Shown in pieces: positions 1-6,677 of a stretch of 15,727 nt of DNA. The position numbers and the translations under genes are program-made. Positions within the stretch are counted from its first letter, which is position 1; every line of letters begins with the position of its first letter. This DNA comes from JANOAR01 sp031411235 (lineage in GTDB: Bacteria > Verrucomicrobiota > Verrucomicrobiia > Verrucomicrobiales > Verrucomicrobiaceae), in contig JANOAR010000176.1 in NCBI GenBank assembly GCA_031411235.1, positions 1 to 15,727 on the forward strand, given 5' to 3'. The notes beneath the pieces were generated by a model that worked only from the letters and a program-made list of their open reading frames with translations, had not been told where the DNA came from and did no database searches.

Positions 1-428
1 AGCGTGATCGCGGCGGCTGCGGGTGCCGTGGTTTTCAAGCCGGAGGCTTGGGAGCGATGAGCCGGTGGTGCAGTGAGCGTAGCGAACGGAACCACCGGTG
101 AGGGATCGGCGAAGTCCTGCGCCCCGGAGGCGGCGCGAGAAGCGTGGTCGGTTCTCGCGCTCCCTCCGGGGCGCGGTTCGTTGGGGGTGGTCGTCCGGTG
201 GTTCCGCTGCGCTCCACCACCGGCTAATGGCTCTGCTCCCTCCGGGAGCGGGGAACGCGTGAGGGCTTCTCCCATGCGCAGTTTCTCCAGCACGTTGTAG
301 AGGCCGGTGAGGGTCAGGCCGTGCTGCGCCTGCACGCGCTTGCGGTGTGCGTCGAGCGCCTCCGCCAAGTTGCGGATGCGCGCTTTGTCGGCTTCGTTGC
401 AGAGGGGGAAGGGGATAGAAGTCTTCAT
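1..428 (-). pseudogene. C-terminal remnant of a large type IIG-like DNA methylase, disrupted by a palindromic repeat
   Basis: Read on the minus strand from ATG at 428, the frame is open to the window edge (142 codons). The first 60 or so residues carry the hallmark C-terminal block of the large adenine-specific DNA methylases (COG1002-like, type IIG): FPLCNEADKARI, then ALDAHRKR, then LTLTGLYNVLEKLRMGEALT. In intact family members this block follows the catalytic and target-recognition parts and lies close to the C-terminus. After GEALT, where relatives continue with a conserved lysine/glutamate-rich stretch, the frame runs into low-complexity Pro/Arg/Gly/Ala sequence encoded by the palindromic repeat at 38-258. 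The matching N-terminal remnant lies at 2378-2593 on the same strand, so the central part of the gene is missing. In another frame, just upstream, HNNPFDEDFYP looks like more of the family and hints at a frameshift in the C-run near 410. The assignment is from memory of the family, not a search. Confidence 0.7.
38..258. repeat. Nested palindromic (REP-like) inverted repeat
   Basis: This is a three-layer inverted structure. The inner stem pairs 119-130 (GCGCCCCGGAGG) with 163-174 and 133-141 (GCGCGAGAA) with 152-160, leaving a 10-base loop. Outside it, 62-98 and 195-223 are two inverted copies of one unit that starts CCGGTGGT and ends ACCACCGG, so each copy also folds on itself. Beyond these, AAGCCGGAGGCTT near 37-49 and GCTCCCTCCGGGAGC near 235-249 are further small hairpins in mirrored positions. 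The composition and layout resemble interspersed palindromic elements of GC-rich bacteria. It lies inside the methylase remnant without introducing a stop on the minus strand. Confidence 0.75.
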
Positions 429-436
429 CGAATGGG

Positions 437-465
437 TTGTTGTGCGAGGGCTAATGAGTATGGAT
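437..465 (+). promoter_or_regulatory. Possible weak promoter of the restriction-modification operon
   Basis: TTGTTG at 437-442 and TATGGAT at 459-465 are separated by 16 bases, about 40 bases ahead of the endonuclease start codon. The -35 match is fair and the -10 match is poor. This is the only candidate I see between the methylase remnant and the endonuclease gene. Confidence 0.2.
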
Positions 466-502
466 TCAGCAGTCGCCTCCCAACCCCACCATACTCAATT
501 TC

Positions 503-1153
503 ATGGCTCCCCACCCCTTTGATCGCCAAGAGCACGTCTATCGCAACGATGCTTTTGCAGAACTGGTCAAGGATGGCGTCCGCTTTTTCAATGGCACCCC
601 TGTTCTAGCAATGCCCCCGGTTGAGCGGTTCCGTGGCACGGGCGTGTATGCCATCTACTACACGGGCAAGTCGAAGCTCTACTGCAAATACGGCGAGCTG
701 AACCGGCTCTCCTATTCCTACCCCATCTATGTCGGCAAAGCAGTCCCGAAAGGCTGGCGGCAGGCCCGGACGTCCCATACAATCGACGATCAAACGACGG
801 AACTGCACCATCGGCTGCGCGAACACAGCAACAGCATTGGACGCGCATCGAATCTCAAGATCGGTGACTTCATGTGTAGGTTTGTCATCTTTGAAGGCGA
901 TGGCTCTGATATGATTAGCACAGTCGAAGCAGCTCTAATCAAACTCACTCGCCCACTGTGGAATGTTACAGTCGATGGCTTTGGCAATCATGACCCTGGC
1001 AGCGGTCGATATGAGCAGGCTAGGAGTGATTGGGATGTCTTGCATCCCGGAAGACCTTGGGCTGAGAAATGCAAAGGTATTTCGGCAAAGCAGCCACAGA
1101 TCGCCACAGCTATAACCACCCACCTAAATACCCTTGGCCCAGCCATAGCATGA
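503..1153 (+). CDS. Eco29kI-type GIY-YIG restriction endonuclease
   Basis: A 216-residue type II restriction endonuclease of the GIY-YIG superfamily, close in length to Eco29kI (about 214). The nuclease core is visible in order: GVYAIYY with Tyr49, PIYVGKA with Tyr76, HHRLREH with Arg104 and His108, Glu142 in STVEAAL, and Asn154 in PLWN. These fall at the positions I recall for the catalytic residues of Eco29kI, so the active site looks intact. The C-terminal block GFGNHDPGSGRYEQARSDWD followed by LHPGRPWA is also typical of this family, whose studied members cut CCGCGG. Specificity here is inferred from family only. Its stop codon overlaps the methyltransferase start in an ATGA, so the two are translated together. 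Base composition is visibly lower in GC than the flanks (29 of 60 bases in 901-960), which fits transfer. No clear ribosome binding site precedes the start; it is supported by family length. Confidence 0.9.
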   Translation: MAPHPFDRQEHVYRNDAFAELVKDGVRFFNGTPVLAMPPVERFRGTGVYAIYYTGKSKLYCKYGELNRLSYSYPIYVGKAVPKGWRQARTSHTIDDQTTELHHRLREHSNSIGRASNLKIGDFMCRFVIFEGDGSDMISTVEAALIKLTRPLWNVTVDGFGNHDPGSGRYEQARSDWDVLHPGRPWAEKCKGISAKQPQIATAITTHLNTLGPAIA

Positions 1154-2361
1154 GATCACTGGAGATATTCTCAGGCGCAGGAGGACTCGCAAAGGGTCTC
1201 GACCTAGCAGGTTTTGACCACGCTGCCTTTGTGGAATGGAACAAGGATGCTTGTGCCTCTCTCCGCATTAACTTTGCTCCTGAAAAGGTCTTTTGCGGTG
1301 ACATCCAGGACTATGATTTTAGTCGGTTGGACACAGTGGACATCGTGGCTGGTGGCCCACCGTGCCAGCCTTTCTCGTTGGGAGGCAAGCATCAGGCTGA
1401 TTTGGATCAGCGGGACATGTTCCCGTATGCGATCAGGTCGATTGAAGTCCTTCAGCCAAAGCTCTTCATCTTCGAGAATGTGAAGGGACTTCTTCGTGAA
1501 TCATTCGCCGATTATTTATCCTATATCTTGCTGCGCCTTGGCCATCCATGCCGCCCCGCAGCATCCGGCATCGACTGGCGTGACCATTTAAATGAACTGA
1601 GCCTGCCCAATGCTAAAGACAGCGGCGAAACGAAGTATCGAGTGTCTCACCGTTTGCTCAATGCCGCTGACTACGGCGTTCCTCAATGCCGCGAACGTGT
1701 CGTCATCGTCGGGGTGCGCGAAGACATTGATCAGGCATGGCATTTCCCAAAGGCGACTCATTCAGAGGATCGGTTGCTCTACGATCAATATGTGACGGGT
1801 GAGTATTGGGAACGCCATCGGGTAGCCAAGAAAGATCGTGCAGCTTTGGGGACTTCCCTTGGTGAACGTGTAGAGGCCATCAAGGGCGACTACCTTCTCT
1901 TTGCTCCCGAGGGCAAACCCTGGCAGACAGTGCGTGACGCGTTGTGCGATGTGCCACATCCAAGCAGTGATCACAATATCACCGACCACATCTTCCGCGA
2001 TGGTGCTCGTAGCTATCCTGGGCACACAGGCAGTAACTACGACTTTCCTGCGAAGACCATCAAGGCTGGGGGGCATGGCGTCCCCGGTGGCGAAAATATG
2101 ATCCGCTACCCCGATGGCAGTATTCGCTACTTCACTGTCTTCGAAGCCAAACGCATCCAGACATTCCCTGATGATTATGTCATCACAGGCGCTTGGGGCG
2201 AGGCACTGCGCCAAATTGGCAACGCTGTGCCCGTTCGCTTGGCAGAACACCTGGGCAAGGCCGCCATCTCACTCTTGAAAGGCAAGCGCAGCTCATCACC
2301 TCGGATTGAGGTCATGCAGCAAAGTTCAAACGTGCTGTCATCGAAACGGCGTGCGGGGTGA
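1150..2361 (+). CDS. DNA (cytosine-5-)-methyltransferase, partner of the Eco29kI-type endonuclease
   Basis: A 403-residue C5-cytosine DNA methyltransferase that would protect host DNA from the adjacent endonuclease. Ordered motifs are all present: motif I FSGAGG (7-12), motif IV GGPPCQPFS with catalytic Cys72, motif VI ENV (109-111), motif VIII QCRER (179-183), and motifs IX-X ending in RQIGNAVPVRLAEHLG near 354-369. The variable target-recognition region lies between about 200 and 300. The start at 1150 overlaps the endonuclease stop (ATGA); an upstream in-frame ATG at 1069 would add 27 residues lying inside the endonuclease and lacking family similarity. The last 15 or so residues after motif X look non-conserved and may be read out of junction DNA next to the methylase remnant. 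The expected site is CCGCGG, inferred from the partner. No controller (C) protein gene is present, and the endonuclease comes first in the operon. Confidence 0.93.
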   Translation: MRSLEIFSGAGGLAKGLDLAGFDHAAFVEWNKDACASLRINFAPEKVFCGDIQDYDFSRLDTVDIVAGGPPCQPFSLGGKHQADLDQRDMFPYAIRSIEVLQPKLFIFENVKGLLRESFADYLSYILLRLGHPCRPAASGIDWRDHLNELSLPNAKDSGETKYRVSHRLLNAADYGVPQCRERVVIVGVREDIDQAWHFPKATHSEDRLLYDQYVTGEYWERHRVAKKDRAALGTSLGERVEAIKGDYLLFAPEGKPWQTVRDALCDVPHPSSDHNITDHIFRDGARSYPGHTGSNYDFPAKTIKAGGHGVPGGENMIRYPDGSIRYFTVFEAKRIQTFPDDYVITGAWGEALRQIGNAVPVRLAEHLGKAAISLLKGKRSSSPRIEVMQQSSNVLSSKRRAG

Positions 2362-2377
2362 TGCGAGTATCGAAGGC

Positions 2378-2593
2378 GCGGCGGTAGAGGTCGAGGAAGT
2401 TGGTGATGGTGCTGCCGGGAACCTTCACGGGATACTCGAAGCTGTAGCCGCTCTCATGGCTGGGCAAGGGCTGCGGCACACCGAGTAGGTGGGTGAGCCC
2501 GATGAGGAAGGACTGGGAGTTGGCCCGCTCATTGGCCTCGGCCTTGGACTAGTGTTCGATGAAGGCTTCGGCGGTGGGAAGAGCGGGAGGCAT
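2378..2593 (-). pseudogene. N-terminal remnant of the type IIG-like DNA methylase, with internal TAG
   Basis: Reading the minus strand from ATG at 2593 gives about 72 codons that match the N-terminus of large type IIG-like DNA methylases: MPPALPTAEAFIEH, a stop, then SKAEANERANSQSFLIGL, THLLGVPQPLP, YSFEYPVKVPGS and TNFLDLYRR. The stop is TAG at 2549-2551, where relatives have tryptophan, so a single G-to-A change in TGG explains it. Similarity ends abruptly after LYRR at 2378, where relatives continue GCFVLEAKQ. The rest of the gene's N-terminal and central parts are absent, and a C-terminal piece of the same family lies at 1-428 on the same strand. Both remnants are colinear, with the Eco29kI-type pair between them. 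Family assignment comes from recognised motifs; it was not searched. Confidence 0.72.
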
Positions 2594-2639
2594 GGGGCGC
2601 GGATGAAAGCGGGGGATGCTGGGGAGGGCAAGGGGTTCG

Positions 2640-2745
2640 AGAGAAGACTTGGAGAGGGGAGAGACAATCAGACTTTCAGAGCATGAGACTTGGAGACGGG
2701 GAGACTGGGAGAGATGGGGAGAGATGGGGGAGATGGGGGAGATGA
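2640..2745. repeat. GA-rich imperfect simple repeat
   Basis: A purine-rich tract on the plus strand built from variants of GAGACTTGGAGA, GGGAGACTGGGAGA and GAGATGGGGGAGATGG, most regular at 2686-2745. On the minus strand it forms a CT tract ending about 50 bases before the start codon of the dead methylase. Similar tracts occur between genes in related genomes, as far as I recall. No coding signal is seen. Confidence 0.6.
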
Positions 2746-2940
2746 ACCTGCTAAGCCCTGCCCTTCTTTAGCTTCATCGACGGGCTTGCTGCGGCGTTCC
2801 AATTCAGGCGTGCTTGGCGCGGTGCTTTCACGGGAAGCTTCTCGAAACTGCGAGGAGAAAATTGAACTTGCGTCTGGGGCGATGGGTTTACTTTGATGAT
2901 GGCAGTAGGGCTGAGCGCGTGGCTGAGGGGCTGTAAAGGG

Positions 2941-3205
2941 ACTCTGGGAAAGGTTTCCAGGGCTCTGGAAATAGTTTTCTGCTCTCGGGTTGGCGTTTTC
3001 TCGACTCTGGAAATGATTTCGGTGACTACCTTTTGACGCGCCGTGACTACCTTTTGGCGTGGCGTGACTACCTTTTGGCGTGGCGTGACTACCTTTTGAC
3101 GCGCCGTGACTACCTTTTGACGCGCCGTGACTACCTTTTGACGTGGCGTGACTCCTTCCCGACGTTCCTGGGCTCTCGCTTGGTGTGCCGTGGCTCTCCC
3201 CAGAG
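2941..3205. repeat. 21-bp tandem repeat array with degenerate flanks
   Basis: Six back-to-back 21-bp units run from 3022 to 3147, beginning at 3022, 3043, 3064, 3085, 3106 and 3127. Each starts GTGACTACCTTTTG and ends in one of three variants: ACGCGCC, GCGTGGC or ACGTGGC. Diverged units continue on both sides. To the left they start GACTCTGG, GGCTCTGG, GCTCTCGG and GACTCTGG at spacings of 19-22 bases. To the right they start GTGACTCC, GGCTCTCG and GGCTCTCC. There are no spacers, so it is not a CRISPR. Because 21 is a multiple of three, every reading frame without a stop stays open, which produces misleading open frames on both strands (minus frame VVTARQK repeated). The rest of 2594-3288 shows no gene I can support. 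Confidence 0.85.
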
Positions 3206-3288
3206 CGTGATGATCTAACGTTACAGCGAACTTGCCCCTGCCTGAGAAGCCATGACTCAAGACCACGATAAAAACAGTGCGGATACCA

Positions 3289-4173
3289 TCAGCCTCCTGA
3301 TCCGCTGATGCATAGTGCCGCTGCGAGCACTTTTTCACGCACGGGCTTGGCCTTTTCTGCCAGCGTGCGCTGCTCATTTTCATACTGCTCGCGGCCCTCG
3401 GGGGTCTCAATGCGGATGGGCGGGTAGCCGAGGTCGGCTAGGTCGTAGGGGCTGGCTCGCATGTCCATGTCGCGGCCTTCGAGGGCGAGGAGGAAGGTCT
3501 CGGCGATGAGGTCGGAGCCGACCCAGGGCCAGAGTTTGTGTGCCCATTTATACAGATCCATGTTGGCGTGCAGGCAGGCGCTTTGCTCAAGCTGGAGGCG
3601 GGTGTCGAGGCGGGGCTTCAGCGTGTTCAAAGGTGCTGCCTCGGGGGTGAAGAAGCGATAGGCATCGTAGTGGGAGCAGCAGAGGCTTTGGCTGTCGATG
3701 AAGGCGGCGAGTTCGCTGGGGCTGAGGCGCAGGCGATAGCCGCTGTGGCGCACTTGCTCGGGCGTCATGCGATACACCATGGCCCACTCGTGCAGGCCGT
3801 AGCAACGGTAGCGCGGGGCGCGGTCGAGCACGTTGGCACACAGCTCGGCGACGAAGCGGGCGAGGCTGATCATGCGGGCATCGAGCTTGGTGTTATCGAG
3901 TCGGTAGGTGGAGTGGGCAGCATCCACCGCGCCCCATTTCGCCAGCCAGGGATGTGACTCGCAGAGATCAGTGTCGCAGGGCAAAACCTCGCTGATGGCA
4001 GGCACCCATTGCTTTAATTTCGCGGGGGCGAAGCTGTAATAGGTAAAGAGAAAATCATGCACGGGATGCTTCAGCCCACGACTGCGGCGATCCACAAAGG
4101 CATCGGCATAGGGGCCAACGAGTGCGGTGTGGGCAGCGGCTTGCGCGGCCCAGTCATGGTTGCTGCGCTGCAT
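3289..4173 (-). CDS. Conserved protein of the family often annotated 3-methyladenine DNA glycosylase
   Basis: A 294-residue cytosolic protein whose conserved blocks match a family usually labelled 3-methyladenine DNA glycosylase in actinobacteria and other phyla: HPVHDFLFTYYS (36-47), YGLHEWAMVYR (125-135), CSHYDAYRFFTP (166-177), CLHANMDLYKWA (200-211) and DMRASPYDL (237-245). As far as I recall, that label is not backed by biochemistry for this family, and the sequence does not show a recognisable helix-hairpin-helix glycosylase fold, so the function should be held loosely. The start at 4173 overlaps the TAA of the upstream lactonase gene (TAATG), which points to translational coupling. The frame extends 28 codons further upstream, but those lie inside the lactonase gene. 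It is the last gene of a four-gene minus-strand run. The last few residues (ISGSGG) look non-conserved. Confidence 0.8.
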   Translation of the reverse strand: MQRSNHDWAAQAAAHTALVGPYADAFVDRRSRGLKHPVHDFLFTYYSFAPAKLKQWVPAISEVLPCDTDLCESHPWLAKWGAVDAAHSTYRLDNTKLDARMISLARFVAELCANVLDRAPRYRCYGLHEWAMVYRMTPEQVRHSGYRLRLSPSELAAFIDSQSLCCSHYDAYRFFTPEAAPLNTLKPRLDTRLQLEQSACLHANMDLYKWAHKLWPWVGSDLIAETFLLALEGRDMDMRASPYDLADLGYPPIRIETPEGREQYENEQRTLAEKAKPVREKVLAAALCISGSGG

Positions 4174-5177
4174 TATTTCAGCGGCACACTCCACAAGTGA
4201 TTGCCCGAGGTGATGAAGAGCGTCTTTCGATCCGCGCCACCGAGAGCGCAGTTGCACGCCTCATCGGGGCCCGTGGGCACGAAGTCGAGCAGGCGTCCGC
4301 TGGGGCTGAGGATGTAGCAGCCTGCTTTGAATTCGGTGGTCTCCCACTGGTTTTTCACGTTCACACCTGCGGCGACGTAGAGCCTGCCCTCAGCATCTCG
4401 CTTCATGCCATCGGGGCCGCGCCCGTCCTTCCAGTCGAAGATGACCTTGGCCTTGCTGCCGCTTTTGACTTGGCCATTGGCATCGAGTTCGTAACGCAGC
4501 AGCTTCCGCGAGCCGCCAGGGTTGTTGTTATTGTTGTCGGCGATGAAGAGGTAACGATCATCGGGCGTGATGAGGATGCCGTTGGGGCGCTCGGCTCCAG
4601 GCACGTTGATGCGCGTGACTCTGCCTGGGGCTTCGATGCGATAGACGCCTTCGACCCGGAGAAGCTGACGATGAACGGGCATCTCTGGCGTATCAGGGGA
4701 CACCACTCGGTTTGGCACGTCTTCCACGATCTCCATCCCATCCCTTGGCCCGTAGCGCGGATCGGTGAAGTAGATGCGCCCTTTCGAGTCCATACACAGG
4801 TCGTTCGGTGTGTTGAAGCGCTTTCCATTGTAGCGATCCGCCAGCACGGTGATGCTGCCGTCCTTCTCCGTGCGCGTCACGCGCCGAGCTTTGGATTCAC
4901 AGGCGATCAAGCGGCCCTCGTGGTCGAACATCAGACCGTTCGATCCATGCGCCAGCGCCTCGTTGCGGAAGACGCTGGTGTGCCCCTTCGCATCTCTGCG
5001 GTTGATGTGCTTGCCGTCGGTAAAGTAGAGCGAGCCGTCCTGCCACGCGGGGCCTTCACCCGCGCCGATGAGGCCATGGTCGGTCGCTTTGAAACCCGCC
5101 GCGATGGGCGATTTCGTCGAAGCACAGGAGGCAAGCACGAGGGCGAGCCATGGCAGTGTGTAGGTGGTGATGTTCAT
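4173..5177 (-). CDS. SMP-30/gluconolactonase-family lipoprotein
   Basis: A 334-residue six-bladed beta-propeller of the SMP-30/gluconolactonase/luciferin-regenerating family, expected to hydrolyse sugar lactones such as gluconolactone with a bound divalent metal. The expected metal ligands are visible: Glu41 in GEGPAW, Asn125 in NTPNDL, Asn199 in RPNG and Asp256 in GPDGM. The N-terminus MNITTYTLPWLALVLASC has a lipobox (LASC) with Cys18 as the lipidation site, so the enzyme should be anchored in a membrane and act in the periplasm. A run of five asparagines (215-219) is a local oddity in a loop. Start codon ATG at 5177 is chosen because it gives the signal peptide. It follows the OsmC gene by 32 bases and overlaps the next gene by one base. 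Confidence 0.92.
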   Translation of the reverse strand: MNITTYTLPWLALVLASCASTKSPIAAGFKATDHGLIGAGEGPAWQDGSLYFTDGKHINRRDAKGHTSVFRNEALAHGSNGLMFDHEGRLIACESKARRVTRTEKDGSITVLADRYNGKRFNTPNDLCMDSKGRIYFTDPRYGPRDGMEIVEDVPNRVVSPDTPEMPVHRQLLRVEGVYRIEAPGRVTRINVPGAERPNGILITPDDRYLFIADNNNNNPGGSRKLLRYELDANGQVKSGSKAKVIFDWKDGRGPDGMKRDAEGRLYVAAGVNVKNQWETTEFKAGCYILSPSGRLLDFVPTGPDEACNCALGGADRKTLFITSGNHLWSVPLK

Positions 5178-5209
5178 GGAGGCAGAAGTGAGGGCAGATC
5201 ATTTGCCGC

Positions 5210-5620
5210 TTAGCCGTTCCATACAAAGGTCACAGGCTTGTCGATGTCGGGATGCACGCTGTGATGCACGGGGCAGCCGAGGGCGGTGGCTTCGAGCAAG
5301 GGGCGGTCGGGATGATCGGCAGCGAGGGGTAGCTCGATGGTGAGGGGCAGGCCGACGATGCGGCGCGGTGAGTCGGTGCTCATGTGTTTCTCCACGCGCA
5401 CTTTCATGCCAGTGAGGTCGATGTCTTTGCGCTTGGCGATGATGCCGATGACGGTGGCCATGCAGGTGGCCAGTGCGGTGGCGACGAGGTCGGTGGGCGA
5501 GAAGGATTCGCCTTTGCCGTGGTTATCCACCGGCGCGTCGGTGAGCAGTTCGCGTTGCGAGGGGCCGTGAACCGCGCGGCAGCGCAGCTCACCTTCATAG
5601 GTGACGTTGATCTCGATCAT
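5210..5620 (-). CDS. OsmC family peroxiredoxin-like protein
   Basis: A 136-residue OsmC/Ohr-superfamily protein. Family members are cytosolic dimers that reduce organic hydroperoxides or related electrophiles with a pair of cysteines. Both cysteines are present: Cys53 in ALATCMATV and Cys116 in ALGCPVHHSV. The pre-helix motif GKGESFSPTDLVATAL and the C-terminal HPDIDKPV block are also typical. The pattern is nearer the YhfA-like OsmC branch than Ohr, so the substrate is uncertain. It starts 15 bases after the amidohydrolase-like gene ends and is followed after 32 bases by the lactonase lipoprotein, so it is probably co-transcribed with both. No obvious ribosome binding site is seen, as for most genes in this window. 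Confidence 0.92.
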   Translation of the reverse strand: MIEINVTYEGELRCRAVHGPSQRELLTDAPVDNHGKGESFSPTDLVATALATCMATVIGIIAKRKDIDLTGMKVRVEKHMSTDSPRRIVGLPLTIELPLAADHPDRPLLEATALGCPVHHSVHPDIDKPVTFVWNG

Positions 5621-5635
5621 GATGGGAATGTTGGC

Positions 5636-6526
5636 TTAGGGTTTGGCAGGCGCGAGCGGTTTGCCGAAGTGGATGGGGTAGTATTTCTCCAGCGAGAGGC
5701 ACAGTGCATTCAGAAAGGCAGCGCGGTGGGCCTCGGTGTCGCGCACCCCTTTAAGCGGGCTCTCGATCTGGATGGCGCTGATGCTGCCGCCCGTGCGCGA
5801 GCCATGCACATCGCTGGTGTAGCCGCCCTGGAAGTAGAGCTGGCCATCGGGGGGCGCGGGGATGCTGGGGCTGGGGACGACGTTGTAGCCCTTGGCCTCC
5901 AGCAGGCCACCGAGGCTCTGCCTGCCGCGCAGCAACTCCAGAAAGCTCGCGGGCGAGCGCTGGTCGAGGTCGCGAATGGTGGTGTCGTTGATGACTTTAT
6001 CTTTGGCCGCAAGGGTAGCGTCGTCGAGCCTCAGGTTGTCGGCAGACACTCGATAGCCTAGCTCCACACGGCGCTCGGGATGGCTCTGGCCATGCATATC
6101 CAGCAGCAGGCCGAAGCCGTATTGCTGGGTCACCGCCGCCTGGGCTTCGTTGATGAAGGCGTGGTATTCCTTCCACGCCTTCTCGGCTTCCGCGTTGCCT
6201 TGCGCGGCTTCTTTGAGATCGCGATTGCAGTCGAGTTTCACCCGATGCAGGCGGCATATAATCATGTGCGGAGCCTGACCGTAGCGGGCGATGAGACCCT
6301 CGCGAAAGGTGCGCGTCAGCTCCTGCGTGTGGGCATCGGCTTCGCGCACCCCATACTTGCGATCGGGGATGCTGCTGGGCTTCAGGGCACCACCATGCGG
6401 GGCGCTGAGGATGAGCGGCAGCGTGCCAGGGATGTATTCGACATACTCGCTGGTGCCAAAGCGCGGGGCTTCATCGGCGAGGGCGGCGGTTAAAGTAAGG
6501 GCGAGGGTGATGAGGGCGAGTCGCAT
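5636..6526 (-). CDS. Exported N-formylglutamate amidohydrolase-like protein
   Basis: A 296-residue protein with a signal peptide (MRLALITLALTLTAALADEA) followed by an N-formylglutamate amidohydrolase-like zinc hydrolase fold. Family signatures are SAPHGG (41-46) with a likely metal-binding histidine, CNRDL (100-104), LLDMHGQSHP (141-150) and, near the end, GGSISAIQIESP. The cytosolic relative HutG releases formate from N-formylglutamate in histidine breakdown. An exported member probably acts on another amide, so the substrate is open. The start at 6526 is preferred over 6574 because it places the signal peptide at the N-terminus. It is the first gene of the minus-strand run with OsmC, the lactonase and the glycosylase-like gene. 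A 151-base gap separates it from cbpM upstream, and a promoter could lie there. Confidence 0.83.
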   Translation of the reverse strand: MRLALITLALTLTAALADEAPRFGTSEYVEYIPGTLPLILSAPHGGALKPSSIPDRKYGVREADAHTQELTRTFREGLIARYGQAPHMIICRLHRVKLDCNRDLKEAAQGNAEAEKAWKEYHAFINEAQAAVTQQYGFGLLLDMHGQSHPERRVELGYRVSADNLRLDDATLAAKDKVINDTTIRDLDQRSPASFLELLRGRQSLGGLLEAKGYNVVPSPSIPAPPDGQLYFQGGYTSDVHGSRTGGSISAIQIESPLKGVRDTEAHRAAFLNALCLSLEKYYPIHFGKPLAPAKP

Positions 6527-6571
6527 GGTGGTTGGGCGGGCGTTGGCAGGATCGAAGCGGGGAACTTCAAG

Positions 6572-6605
6572 CACGGATAAACCCGAAGGGACACGGATGA
6601 ATTTA
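6572..6605. repeat. Short direct repeat CACGGATRA
   Basis: CACGGATAA at 6572 and CACGGATGA at 6592 are 20 bases apart in the gap upstream of the amidohydrolase-like gene. The minus-strand form (ATCCGTG…ATCCGTG) resembles a degenerate repeat I recall as common between genes in planctomycete and verrucomicrobial genomes. No function is known to me. Confidence 0.4.
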
Positions 6606-6677
6606 GAAAAGAAGACGGCTTTCTGGCGATTCCATGGAACTCACCAAGCTGGAGTCATCTTCACAAATTCATACATC

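Noticed and set aside
1069..1149. Earlier start for the cytosine methyltransferase
   Set aside because: The extra 27 residues lie inside the endonuclease gene and precede the usual family start at LEIFSGAGG; the ATGA overlap favours 1150.
3022..3147. Possible CRISPR array
   Set aside because: Units are contiguous with no unique spacers, and no cas genes are near.
2751..3410. Long open frame on the minus strand (219 codons) across the 21-bp array
   Set aside because: It stays open largely because the repeat length is a multiple of three; its upstream part overlaps the 294-residue gene in another frame and it shows no family-like blocks.
4122..5213. 363-codon open frame on the plus strand
   Set aside because: It is antisense to the SMP-30 lipoprotein, which has a signal peptide and metal ligands; GC-rich DNA often leaves such mirror frames open.
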